This document shows, in pieces, positions 12,001 through 17,724 of a DNA stretch of 36,140 bases. The notes beneath the pieces were generated by a model, which worked only from the letters and a program-made list of their open reading frames with translations, had not been told where the DNA came from and ran no database searches. Within the stretch, counting starts at the first letter, position 1; each line of letters starts with the position of its first letter. The stretch spans positions 1 to 36,140 of the IMG/VR virus record IMGVR_UViG_3300037493_004281, one strand, 5' to 3'. The translations under genes and the position numbers were made by a program. This DNA comes from a virus.

Positions 12001-12933
12001 AATCAACCTACAGGTTTATCTTCATTTATTGGTAATTCAGGTGGAGCTAAAGTAGCAATACATGAAGTAGCTCACAGAGGTATGTTAAGAATGGCTAAAG
12101 ATTTAGGTGGCACAAAAGAATTAGGTGCTGCACTATTTGCTGCAGAAAAACAATTAATGGAAAAATTACCTGAGCTATTAAAAAGAACAGGACATAAAAA
12201 TTTAGAAAGTTTAATGCTAGATTATGGATTTACAACATCTAGTGAAGAAGGTAAAATTAAATTATTAATGGAATTAGCAGCTAGATGGGCAGAAACTTTA
12301 ACAGATAAAGTGCAACCATCTTGGTGGAAAACATTTATTGAAAGTATACAAAAATGGATAGCTAATTTTACAGGAAGAACTTTAAATGAAAAAGAAGTAA
12401 ATGAGTTAGTAGGTGGTTTTGTTAAATATGGTACAAAAAATAATAGTAATACTCAAAGTACTACACAAACAGGTACAGGAAGTTTAAATATTGAATCTGT
12501 AGTACCAGAAAGTTTACTGAGTGTTGAAGAATTATCTAAGTTTAAAACTGAAGTAGATACTTTAAATGGTGCATTACCTAAAAGATTTTTTACAGAACCT
12601 ATTGAAAAAGGTTTAGAAAAAAATATGTGGATATTAAATATTAATAATTTATATGATTTAGTAGACCCAAGTAATAATGAAATCTATTTACAAAATGTAA
12701 ATCTTTTAACAGGTATTCCTGAAAAAATTGAATCTAAAGTAACAGTAGTTAATGAATCTGCACGTAAAAAAGCAATATATGATTTATTAACAGCAGTAAA
12801 CACATTAAAAATAGATGAAGTACTTTCAGATAAAGGATATGATTATAAAGAAATAGTGACTAATTTAGAGAACGCAAGTAGTCAAGAAGAATTAAATAAA
12901 ATTATTGCTAAATTATCAAATTTATTATGTTAA
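1..12933 (+). CDS. Giant crAss-like virion RNA polymerase with multidomain polyvalent C-terminus (5' partial)
   Basis: Residues are numbered from the first Met (base 16), but the frame is open back to base 1, so the N-terminus is probably cut by the window edge. Visible domains: zincin-like HEAWH at 535-539; RNA polymerase core with SGTDFDGDKM at 2140-2149, where Asp2143, 2145 and 2147 match the metal-binding DxDxD loop of single-chain YonO/crAss-type polymerases, preceded by VRIP...SME near 2103-2114; an unnamed GFG...STQ...GRRGN domain at about 2970-3095; DUF4326-like at about 3133-3240 (GNPW, LKGK, SHA); P-loop GHPGLGKT at 3265-3272; a VGNHG...YADYK domain at 3417-3565; SLOG/YpsA-like SGGQTGFDEAG at about 3696-3706; possible ADP-ribosyltransferase fold at about 3766-3875; second zincin HEVAH at 4016-4020. 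In crAss-like phages this polymerase is packaged and ejected to transcribe early genes. The C-terminal modules resemble polyvalent effector proteins; their roles are inferred. Confidence 0.9.
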   Translation, partial: KGSQIMSPERIAQLDNITVKEAFDNQQKEFKEVFDFKNQVLKEKTGLLIALTGISPGVSENVTTKKTSLQKLASLPFTQKEILGIYGSIKPVTETTENLEAGWSTIVINNQTFVIDRPLITEELTNKIAAVFLNPNIPNKEKIAYVEQFLNNNVVDSVKRHTIAYNPTTGILTFKYTNETTAEIKETGIATDNFIPLNDLSSISKAEYDKRFENIKDILFRNAHSYKDKSGVVHRNRTRVILNQANVQSMTYRDYDLVTNDFLDSLANYADFLTKMNPNIQLNSETDPSFFNAYMSFKVPDEITKEINTAIKKQKISTQTLNFLEKKALAVKALQEKKSVKGTIIKKTDYTKHGFITKNGTEFSFFAKYNNITPEDYNAEAYLELEPDIEINDELFKDPVAVKIGDKIIGYLQATAFSKNDKLSIQKTNKEVVAETLEITQPTDVAQPDDLSEDDLADRMILDRKTYLDNNVTKEQLDIADAWVKESPLFSDKNGPSVQHVANIVNSDVYAQFVVAGKTLSDVKVLVNAATGGNMADVYHEAWHTFSQLYLTKKQKVKLYNNVRNSKPEYKNLSFLELEEIIAEEFRDYALTGATDKKAPVKGSIFKSILDFIKKLLGITNIDGKDVLFQKLYFAGKNPKLLNNYTPLIDNVMFDILNRGIQQVNNKKEDCLNRQDSNALSNSIDSIISEVIDDLNARESKKRVSAGGVETKSGTIQFLLNPDNKDLVYSIVKTRLEKKLTYWKDKLGPITSKSFNELDTVDSLKKNAIAIIKSKDGVNKYVFLNSQVDVFDNLNLSIKDGDRLKGQTFEGVDIIADYYDHKSLLNEKGEPQEIIVVDKIQDAEIQYDNYIKSGLVSETFTGINQPNIKILSSEEQSILNKIRILQIGISNWGDISNGLVRYHIENSNYDIVRQQYVEIEDDTDIDTSNRGGIGKVNPEDVTLEQGASKETIYILKSLFKINKQGQHTEDILGFKERVEFKKTWFDIVNTVGGIKDAQEQYDALIGAISIYPEFAQLVNSKIPNPEFANTLYETRINSAFVRDLGRKTKYDYIQNTMMEDSHVEVVVASIGAPQLISKYEDLFKTDISNPYVNRSYDNINKLDLIKILTAFKSSNKYILDESKALDFARAIGLYIDDIDVIQEKLTESHGAITYFGLGHIYQIIRQISEKEREGNNSKEVLNIIEDFKLNPIGTLKKGIPENTISTKAFGERTQLLRIVDLQIKYGSEITSLSTLNAKGDTVNPFINDHSISMMVYGINKAEKLSDLWLKPEIQYMSYLDPEINTFTNRSAILKTIFNFTSSIQEKRPDQDLQVFISSGSQTIDEDGVNTTNLDIFSKNLQEVNGLLKGGIQEFMRHASKSQAFGIKIKGQIFDGQGGKKKDPKLWVDIDKFAMGSEGADYAFNQHIIQYIAAEVDRINKFNSNIDLFKTYKGYNRVVGKTKEGKDIYAGQSFNGFDNVLREKTKIDILDNVKSGQDLVAYLKTNPELKAKIVKDVSDYFEEQTEQNHNFLKKSPFISPDLISNLNVFNLSPAEAVKVLMKAYTYNAWIHHYETAALFYGDLAQYDDVHKRNTGASSVGEGYRTDAAMLKFINDPNGPVRKNTYAASFPIDKGYDNFEYDGTLNTAIVQDVIRTSEYLDDYIRPALHKYYTEQFKNVNKEILTYNLSKEGLKDLIKLHGKNFTLEQVRKAMVEDRVAIESAPYEKMEESDGQGFITFDAYRMLKLSENNWTDPQEALFRKIVSGKEIESDEISEAFPVYKVQNFGHLANTELPVNAMHKFSLMPLIPGVFKKGSDLDSLHNQMMKEQIHYMTFGSGSKVGSILAPNGKHDEIYEEGSNNKTIKKDIKFTKNVIYLEYLKNVTTMSSVFKGKVIYSSQARGIGIDGLFEQGKIINPDNQQAYDNYLNGVDDLRNIIEIGLLFEIGYEKIKNKDGSYSYKGDLKKFMNLVQKELVRNDVPDHLIKFISVTPDNTLKFDLSFHPNADSIEKLIVSLIEKRVVKQKVKGEGFIQVSSAVTNGIWDKELIDRGGSVKEVQKFIGSNNLPFYHPGEDGKTVAMKVAIAMQGDFKNLFNLKYNGKLIGDIDTLNIAIKDPAWVEIHRSEITLNSVRIPVDAISSMEFAEVYHFLSPAAGPIIILPSEIVAKSGTDFDGDKMTSSLPNLTKQGEFITTDKTNEEIYEKALLLKAQGENQKGLSLIKQQQKAIENRLISASRGLLELEDNYVHLVRPNSMYLLKTIADDIRPFVTDYDNIKNMHGESDRLDKNGNPALSPTRRFEARFNLEKHEVNLISKKALGSTAIDNKLSPILNSIPAKLPKSYKLLTKWDDDLKKYIPQSNDRDLPTRVFLPHNIMIVNGVKRISLSNVNSADNMSTISNLYSHLMNGYLDVEKDAWVAAIQGNQEISPMISHLFEIGVPKEYVTMFLLQPLIRKYAEEQRLIDSAYAKYTGKGIEEAHFKKNKAASNVIESVIPQLISNAINKSSKDITVTYYKDDINEYGEEVSTLTVLDTDKVTLKEMINNDEIFELDILKITNGPVPVYVKPDITNKKYYDTVSHYTSIPGVLNKEGYFDLNDLTTNIKAPDLGSLDVSVAAFLHFLELEKQVKGTQDIKRAANIDTKTSKTIQELVKVNVTRKKLAENSKLDSETLDQLFNKSILRSFADNQIIIDLITPLFSIRNHPFVTDFITDVLDKRSGEVAKSFGSDKDSQVKFITSFKNAISNYIYQNHASDIRKSDGTRLTFDEMTTDNIISFTNELFNVLNTYPLLKEKYLILNQITPTSIKKNKKTNVKQKSITLNDSRDVKGQLAEVYYQNLKELGNPSVRKVDDDAENTYISTLFKMLPQVSIYLNGQGYSKYGFSAALPFDEYMLAMQKVSNDFIANEMNNDTFEFIFNRLLQDTHVFKNYNRKDVVQLSPVIVNPEDNLPAQYSLFDTINPDGSITHNLSFAKLTASKFDKKNIFKVTPQDGVADFKATAKASIATQYIGFGEDIVGKDGKRSSTQIYREQAGQYANTGAYSSTDVIFVSIPGRRGNATIAKREQDKTIEEAIKALEAGATLLTDNKAYTFDPAKTYNTGERNLYTTLESLGYYYDEIMVNAQSIGTWVKVVPLLKESADEIYSKLGNTSATPNVKIDDIAGRKRSTKLGIVAYRTQGNDFLKAFNEDRTIGNPWNERGYSLYKTGSIKEAVIEFTKWLTGEAHTDKLVEYRQAIINNLGNLKGKQIVYYNELNEPSHATALDYLINKYNWNTPTIETSTQSSTSIKIESTDRIIWGHPGLGKTFLRKSQDNIIDFDSDYKSKINKKHNLEEGYKARNAWRKTHEAQWDQTVRELWQEAKKDAIKTRKRLLASDMILLREFANDFDKVITMSDDTFIERSKQRDDYKEGDTESWKNKINDEISKIPSDKVITTDKYLSDLLSTQSSTSVDTKWYDKFREYVNRGYYQQFIKDLQKTKTAAEIDSINAEIRNVYIQELQQKYPQLGNISIASDGSTVNVDNINILKQLEPTLTRLMVGNHGVYLEFTSPVDTGTFVKKRMQYNEYIKNGIKLYDQFQTVNYADYKVGKWYADINDYKLTTQSSTSVGIEFQEEPTKGYIERTKKNASADATIDFGLNQEGESWTKKAVDNNKKKYIGINTNNLTITPEIVNKIVNALNSVNAKTLNIAGMGIYNMKQYTQEQVDDFTYDLLNQVLNSPDLKTKIESIRSGGQTGFDEAGAKASMKLGLPTIVLAPNGWTYRDVNSKDISNKEKFIARFKSTQSSTNLPINTNENKSFKNSLFRGQEDAPIINENGDLVILATYDPLFKSTGSSFAESYNMAQNYGNRYSKNPYVIEINKDYADKISPLIEGGTKAYGNRVVGDQGEERFISENDIIIPKGMFTVHRVDRTFNTNTYSAKQLIEGYNKQFIEGDIAEYNRYGEASQGYATEGSDYYEAIENELLRRGISKNDFVFLQEANSIYSLKEIVAGIFNIQIEPGELEPDVSQDLIDQYLSKQKELLSKLENPENQPTGLSSFIGNSGGAKVAIHEVAHRGMLRMAKDLGGTKELGAALFAAEKQLMEKLPELLKRTGHKNLESLMLDYGFTTSSEEGKIKLLMELAARWAETLTDKVQPSWWKTFIESIQKWIANFTGRTLNEKEVNELVGGFVKYGTKNNSNTQSTTQTGTGSLNIESVVPESLLSVEELSKFKTEVDTLNGALPKRFFTEPIEKGLEKNMWILNINNLYDLVDPSNNEIYLQNVNLLTGIPEKIESKVTVVNESARKKAIYDLLTAVNTLKIDEVLSDKGYDYKEIVTNLENASSQEELNKIIAKLSNLLC
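9754..11272 (+). repeat. Four in-frame copies of a TQSST-linker DNA repeat
   Basis: A 19-21 bp sequence with core actcaatcatctacta occurs at 9754-9774, 10243-10263, 10714-10731 and 11254-11272, always in the same reading frame, encoding (S/T)TQSST(S/N). The copies lie at residues 3247-3253, 3410-3416, 3567-3572 and 3747-3753, exactly between the P-loop, VGNHG, SLOG-like and ART-like modules. A degenerate fifth version (NTQSTTQTGTG) lies near 12448-12480, after the second zincin domain. The copies act as flexible domain linkers at protein level and look like punctuation between exchangeable modules at DNA level. Confidence 0.9.
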
Positions 12934-15900
12934 GTTGTCCCAATCCTAGAGCCGAAGAATGGCAAAAATTATTAGAAAAACATAATGGTAATGTGATGGC
13001 TGCTCATATTGAGTGGCAAGATCCTGCTTATCAAGCTGATGCTATTAATGAAGAGTTAGATGAAAATGATTTTATAGAAATACTTACTCCAGAAGAGGAG
13101 GAAGCTAAAAAAGATAAATTTACTAAACTCACTGAACATATTCATCTTTATTTAGAAGATCAGTTAGATACATTGAGTAAAAAGAAAGTAACTAATCAAG
13201 AAATTAAAGAAGCTAGATTACAAAGTTTAATTGAAAATGTTAAAGCTTTAGAAGGTGTTGAATCAATATATGCATTTATTCAAGATAGCCATAAGAAATC
13301 TAAACTTGTAGAACAAAAATTAAAAGATTTATTAAAAAACAAATCTAATTTAACAAGTAAAGAATATCTTAAACAATTAACTGCAATTAATGAGTTTGTA
13401 AGCGAATATTCAATATTAGATGAGTTAATGAAAAAAGATGTTACTGCTTATTTCAGTAAACCTACTAATAAAAATAAAAAAACTGATGAGCTTACACCTC
13501 AAGAAATGTTAACTGAATCTATATCAATTAGAGATAATATTAAGTCTAGATTTTTATCTGAGGGTACACCTTTAATGGCTGATTTTTTATTAGAATATCA
13601 GCCTGAAAATTTAAAAGAGAATATTTTAATTGAAATTGAATCTATACAAAATAGAATTAAAGTTATAGAAGATACAACAAATGTTACACAGGAATATAAA
13701 GATAAAAGAATAGAAGAATTAAATAAAAGAATTGAACAATATCAAAACTTTTCTTTTGATAAAGCTAGCATGGTAAAATTTTTAAATAGTGCTAGTAAAG
13801 ATGAGAGTATGATGAATTTTTTATTTGATCCTTTAATTAGTTCAGCTGATGGAGGATTAGCTTTATTTGCAGCAGCTGTTAAAGCTGAAATGGAAAAAGC
13901 TAGATTATTAGACATAGACATTAGAGAACAATTATCAGAAGTTTTTGAAAAGTACGCACAAACCACTGGTTCTACTTTTAATGTAGCTAAATTTAATGAA
14001 GGATTATATGAATTTATTGATGTACCTGTTTTTGATAAAGGTGTAGCAACTGGTGAGTATGATAAACAAGTTGCATTTATTCAAAAATATGATACAAATG
14101 CATATAAAAATAGTATGAGTAAGTTATTTGCATCGCTTAGTCCAGAAATAGAAAATCCTGTAACACCTGCTGAAAGAGCTGCTAATTATAAAAGAAATAA
14201 AATTATAGGAAAATGGTTTAATGATAATACACAAGCTAAATCTAAAAAAGAAAGAGAACTTATTATAAATGAAAAAGATACTTATTTAAAAAAAGGAATT
14301 TTAACTCAAGAACAATATGATAAATGGAAAAAAGCTAATATATATATTAATCCAGAAACTAATGAAATAACGTATAAAAAAGATTTAGCAGAACCTGCTA
14401 ATAAATATTTAAGTAAAAAATGGCAAGCTATATATGATGTTAATGATAATCCTATAAATGCTAAAGGTGAATTTCATCAATATTTATGGAAATTATATTC
14501 AGATGCTCAAGCAAAATTACCAAAACGTAAATTAGAAGCTACTTATATAATACCTTCTATTGAAAAAACTAGTTTAGAAAGAGCTCAAGATAATGGAATT
14601 AAAAATTCTTTAAATAATGCTGTTACAGATACTTTTAAAATTAAAAGTTATGATATTCAATATGGTTCAGATAAAAAATTAATTCCTGTATATTATGTGC
14701 AACCTATGGATGCTAAAGATGTAAGTTTAGATTTAACACGATCTGTACTGATGTTTAGTGCTATGGCTAATAGATATGATGCTTTAAATAAAATACATGG
14801 TGAGACAGCTTTATTTAAAGAAATTATAAAGCAAAAAGATTTTACAGAAGTTAATGCTAAAGGAGAATCTATTAAAAGTAAATTTGCTGAAAAATTTGGA
14901 TATGAGGGTTATTTATTAAAAGGTGATACTTCTAATTCTCAAAAACATTTAGATGGTTTTATTAGTATGATCATTAATGGTGAGATGCAAAAGAAAGAAG
15001 AAATTTTTTCATTATCAGCAGATAAAATTACTAATAGTTTATTAAATTATTCAGCTTTAACTAGTATTGCAGCTGATTTACTTAAAGGTGTAGCTAATAA
15101 CTTACAAGGTAATATTCAACTTATAATAGAAGCAGCATCTGGAGAATTCTTTAGTAGAAAAAATTATACAGATGGTAAACTTTATTATAATAAGTCTGTT
15201 GTTTCTTTTCTTTCTGATTTTGGTAAAAGTGTACCAACTAGTTTAGTAGGTAAACTTGTAGAAAGATATGACCCTTTACAAGGTAATTTTAAAGATACTT
15301 ATGGTAATGCAATTTCAGCTAGTGTTGTACGTAAATTAATGAGAACAGATACTTTATTTTTTAATCAACACTTTGGTGAACATGAAATTCAAGTATCTTC
15401 TATGTTTGCTTTAATGAGAGCTACTAAAGTAATTGATAATAAAACAAAAAAAGAAATAGATTTACTTACTGCTCATGAATTATATGGAGCTAAAGGGGTA
15501 GAAGAAGATACTGATTTTACTGATAAAAAAAGACAAGAATTTCAAAATAGATTACATGCTTTAAGTAAAAGAATGCATGGTGTATACAATGATTTTGATA
15601 AAGGTACTGCTCAAAGATATTCATTAGGTAGACTTGCTATTATGTATAGAAAGCATCTTATACCTGCATATAAAAGAAGGTATAAAAAATTATCAATGGA
15701 TATGGAATTAGGTGCTGTAACAGAAGGGTTTTATAAAACTTTTTGGGATACTTTTGCTAAAGACTTAGTAACATTTAAATGGAAAACTATGCAAAGCTGG
15801 TCTACTTATTCTCCTTTTCAAAAATCACAAACAAGAAAGGTTATTATGGAAAGCTGTATAATAGTGTCTATTACAGCTATGATTGCTATGCTGGTAGCTT

Positions 15901-16250
15901 TAGCAGAAGATGATGATGAATTAAAAGAAGATTATGCATATAACTTTATGATGTATGAATTAATAAGAATGAAGTCTGAAACTAGTAGTTATTGGTCTTT
16001 ACCGGATGCATATAGAACGGTTAAATCACCAACAGCTATGGTTACTACTACAGAAAGATTACAAAAATTTATAAGTCAGTTTATATTTACATGGGATCCC
16101 AAAAAGTTAACTTATAAAAGAAAAGAAGGTGTATGGGATAAAGGAGATAATAAGTCTTGGGCTTATTTCTTAAAACTTATGGGTTATTCTGGAAATAATA
16201 TTACACCTGAAGCAGCTGTTAAAAGTTTTCAATCATCATTTGTCAAGTAA
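12927..16250 (+). CDS. Large virion-associated protein, probable ejected partner of the RNA polymerase
   Basis: A 1107-aa protein whose ATG overlaps the end of the polymerase gene by 7 bases (ATGTTAA), which suggests coupled translation. The N-terminus (SCPNPRAEEW...HNGN...AHIEW) resembles short N-terminal segments seen in large internal virion proteins of tailed phages. The first third is charged and helical. A hydrophobic stretch at about residues 976-992 (CIIVSITAMIAMLVALA), flanked by acidic residues, could be a membrane-inserting segment. No enzymatic motif was recognised. In crAss-like phages the genes beside the polymerase encode cargo proteins stored in the virion; by position this is a good candidate for one. 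The family assignment is inference, but the coding status is secure. Confidence 0.85.
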   Translation: MLSCPNPRAEEWQKLLEKHNGNVMAAHIEWQDPAYQADAINEELDENDFIEILTPEEEEAKKDKFTKLTEHIHLYLEDQLDTLSKKKVTNQEIKEARLQSLIENVKALEGVESIYAFIQDSHKKSKLVEQKLKDLLKNKSNLTSKEYLKQLTAINEFVSEYSILDELMKKDVTAYFSKPTNKNKKTDELTPQEMLTESISIRDNIKSRFLSEGTPLMADFLLEYQPENLKENILIEIESIQNRIKVIEDTTNVTQEYKDKRIEELNKRIEQYQNFSFDKASMVKFLNSASKDESMMNFLFDPLISSADGGLALFAAAVKAEMEKARLLDIDIREQLSEVFEKYAQTTGSTFNVAKFNEGLYEFIDVPVFDKGVATGEYDKQVAFIQKYDTNAYKNSMSKLFASLSPEIENPVTPAERAANYKRNKIIGKWFNDNTQAKSKKERELIINEKDTYLKKGILTQEQYDKWKKANIYINPETNEITYKKDLAEPANKYLSKKWQAIYDVNDNPINAKGEFHQYLWKLYSDAQAKLPKRKLEATYIIPSIEKTSLERAQDNGIKNSLNNAVTDTFKIKSYDIQYGSDKKLIPVYYVQPMDAKDVSLDLTRSVLMFSAMANRYDALNKIHGETALFKEIIKQKDFTEVNAKGESIKSKFAEKFGYEGYLLKGDTSNSQKHLDGFISMIINGEMQKKEEIFSLSADKITNSLLNYSALTSIAADLLKGVANNLQGNIQLIIEAASGEFFSRKNYTDGKLYYNKSVVSFLSDFGKSVPTSLVGKLVERYDPLQGNFKDTYGNAISASVVRKLMRTDTLFFNQHFGEHEIQVSSMFALMRATKVIDNKTKKEIDLLTAHELYGAKGVEEDTDFTDKKRQEFQNRLHALSKRMHGVYNDFDKGTAQRYSLGRLAIMYRKHLIPAYKRRYKKLSMDMELGAVTEGFYKTFWDTFAKDLVTFKWKTMQSWSTYSPFQKSQTRKVIMESCIIVSITAMIAMLVALAEDDDELKEDYAYNFMMYELIRMKSETSSYWSLPDAYRTVKSPTAMVTTTERLQKFISQFIFTWDPKKLTYKRKEGVWDKGDNKSWAYFLKLMGYSGNNITPEAAVKSFQSSFVK

Positions 16251-16286
16251 AAAAAAAGGGGATACACCATTACAGTGCATCCCCTT
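16249..16286 (-). terminator. Intrinsic terminator at the convergent strand switch
   Basis: Stem 16256-16267 / 16275-16286 with a 7-base loop. In minus-strand RNA it reads AAGGGGATGCAC, loop TGTAATG, GTGTATCCCCTT, followed by nine U. The single non-Watson-Crick pair is G-U in minus-strand RNA but A-C in plus-strand RNA, so the hairpin is built for the leftward replication genes. It lies 46 bases beyond the stop of the 463-aa gene. It may also act weakly on the rightward RNA polymerase transcript, which lacks a clean U tract. Confidence 0.85.
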
Positions 16287-16332
16287 AATTGATTATTTAT
16301 TTATTAAACCTTATGCTATGAACACAAGTATC

Positions 16333-17724
16333 TTACAAGAAAAATTCATCTTCATCTTCATCATCCTCAGAACTAGTCTTATCTAAAGATAAGTCCCATT
16401 CATCTAAAATACCTGTTGTTACAGGTGGTTTAGCTATTTCAAATAAAGATTCAACATTAATTATTTCTTGGTCTAGCTCTTTCTCTATTAGAAGATATTC
16501 CTCATTAGTAGGTTCTAAACTAGGTACAGTATTTATTTTTTCTATTAAATCCTCAACAAGAGGATCTTCTTCAACTTCTTCAGCTACAGTATCTACTGTA
16601 TCCATTAATCTGTTAAATTCTTGAAGATCAGTCACGGGTTCATCCGGTTTACTTAAATCAAAAACTATAGTTTCAACTGACATTAAAGGTTTTTCTGGCT
16701 CACCTTCAATATCAGCTACTCTTTCTAAATACTCTTGATCAGATTCTACATGAATAACAATATCTTCAGGTGCTTTAACTCCAGATAGTTGAGCCATAGC
16801 AAAAGATTCTTCTTTAATTGTAATTGATTCAATAGTACCTTCAGTATTCATCTTATGTTCAACTACTGTTCCATCTTTTAGAGTAACAGTAAAATTCTCT
16901 GTAATAACTTTATCTTCATCTGCAGCAGCTAAAGCATATCTAATGTCTTCATCAAGTTTTTCTGCTTCTAAATCTGCAATTACATTTAGTAAGTTAGTTT
17001 GATTATCGGGTTGACCATAGTTATTTTCTAAAGTATGTTCTATAACTTCTTCTTCTGATTTCTGTAACTCAAGTATATTATCAAAAAGATAGTTTACTAA
17101 TATTTGGTTCCGGATCCAGTCTTTAGGATGAGATGACTGCAGTGTATCTGTTACATTAGCATAAGTATCCCATAAAGTTTCTGTATCAGTAATCATTGTC
17201 TTAAAGAAAGAAGCTTGCTCAGTAGTAAATACACCATATTCTGCAAATAATCTACCTAGTATAGTAGCTTGGTCAGTAACATTAAGATTAATATCCATCA
17301 TTAAGTTTTTCTTTTCAATAGTTTCAGCAAATAGTAAATTTAAATTAGCTATTTCATCACCTAATCCTGTGTATTTCTTTAGATAAGCATCTCCTGCAAA
17401 AGCTATACAACCTTTTAAGTCTTTAATATATATACCTGAGATAGTTCTATATTTAAATTGTTTAGTATAAGCGTTTACCCATGTAAGCATACGTCCTATT
17501 TCTTCATCTTCCTCATCTTCTAAATAATAAGTACCGTATGCTAACTTACCATCAGCTGTTGCTTTGTAAACTGTATTTTTAATTTTATAGCCGGCTTTAA
17601 TAATTCCGGCCTCAACAGCAGTAATAATACTGCTATGAGATTTTATCTTATATCCATCTGTAAATATAGGGACTACTACATTACATAAATCTGTTTTTGA
17701 AACACTTTTAATTCTTACTGCCAT
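16333..17724 (-). CDS. Conserved phage protein with acidic tail, possibly DUF932-like
   Basis: A 463-aa protein, the last gene of the leftward replication block. Its ATG overlaps the stop of the DNA polymerase gene by one base (TAATG), so the two are probably translated together. The N-terminal 130 residues (FTDGYKIKSHSSI ... TWVNAYTKQFKYR ... KDLKGCIAFAGD ... KKYTG) recall the DUF932 phage/plasmid family, but the match is loose. The second half is very acidic and low in complexity. The last residues, DEDEDEFFL, form an acidic tail ending in aromatics, like the partner-binding tails of single-stranded DNA-binding proteins. A DNA-replication accessory role is likely from context; the biochemical function is unknown. 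Confidence 0.8.
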   Translation of the reverse strand: MAVRIKSVSKTDLCNVVVPIFTDGYKIKSHSSIITAVEAGIIKAGYKIKNTVYKATADGKLAYGTYYLEDEEDEEIGRMLTWVNAYTKQFKYRTISGIYIKDLKGCIAFAGDAYLKKYTGLGDEIANLNLLFAETIEKKNLMMDINLNVTDQATILGRLFAEYGVFTTEQASFFKTMITDTETLWDTYANVTDTLQSSHPKDWIRNQILVNYLFDNILELQKSEEEVIEHTLENNYGQPDNQTNLLNVIADLEAEKLDEDIRYALAAADEDKVITENFTVTLKDGTVVEHKMNTEGTIESITIKEESFAMAQLSGVKAPEDIVIHVESDQEYLERVADIEGEPEKPLMSVETIVFDLSKPDEPVTDLQEFNRLMDTVDTVAEEVEEDPLVEDLIEKINTVPSLEPTNEEYLLIEKELDQEIINVESLFEIAKPPVTTGILDEWDLSLDKTSSEDDEDEDEFFL

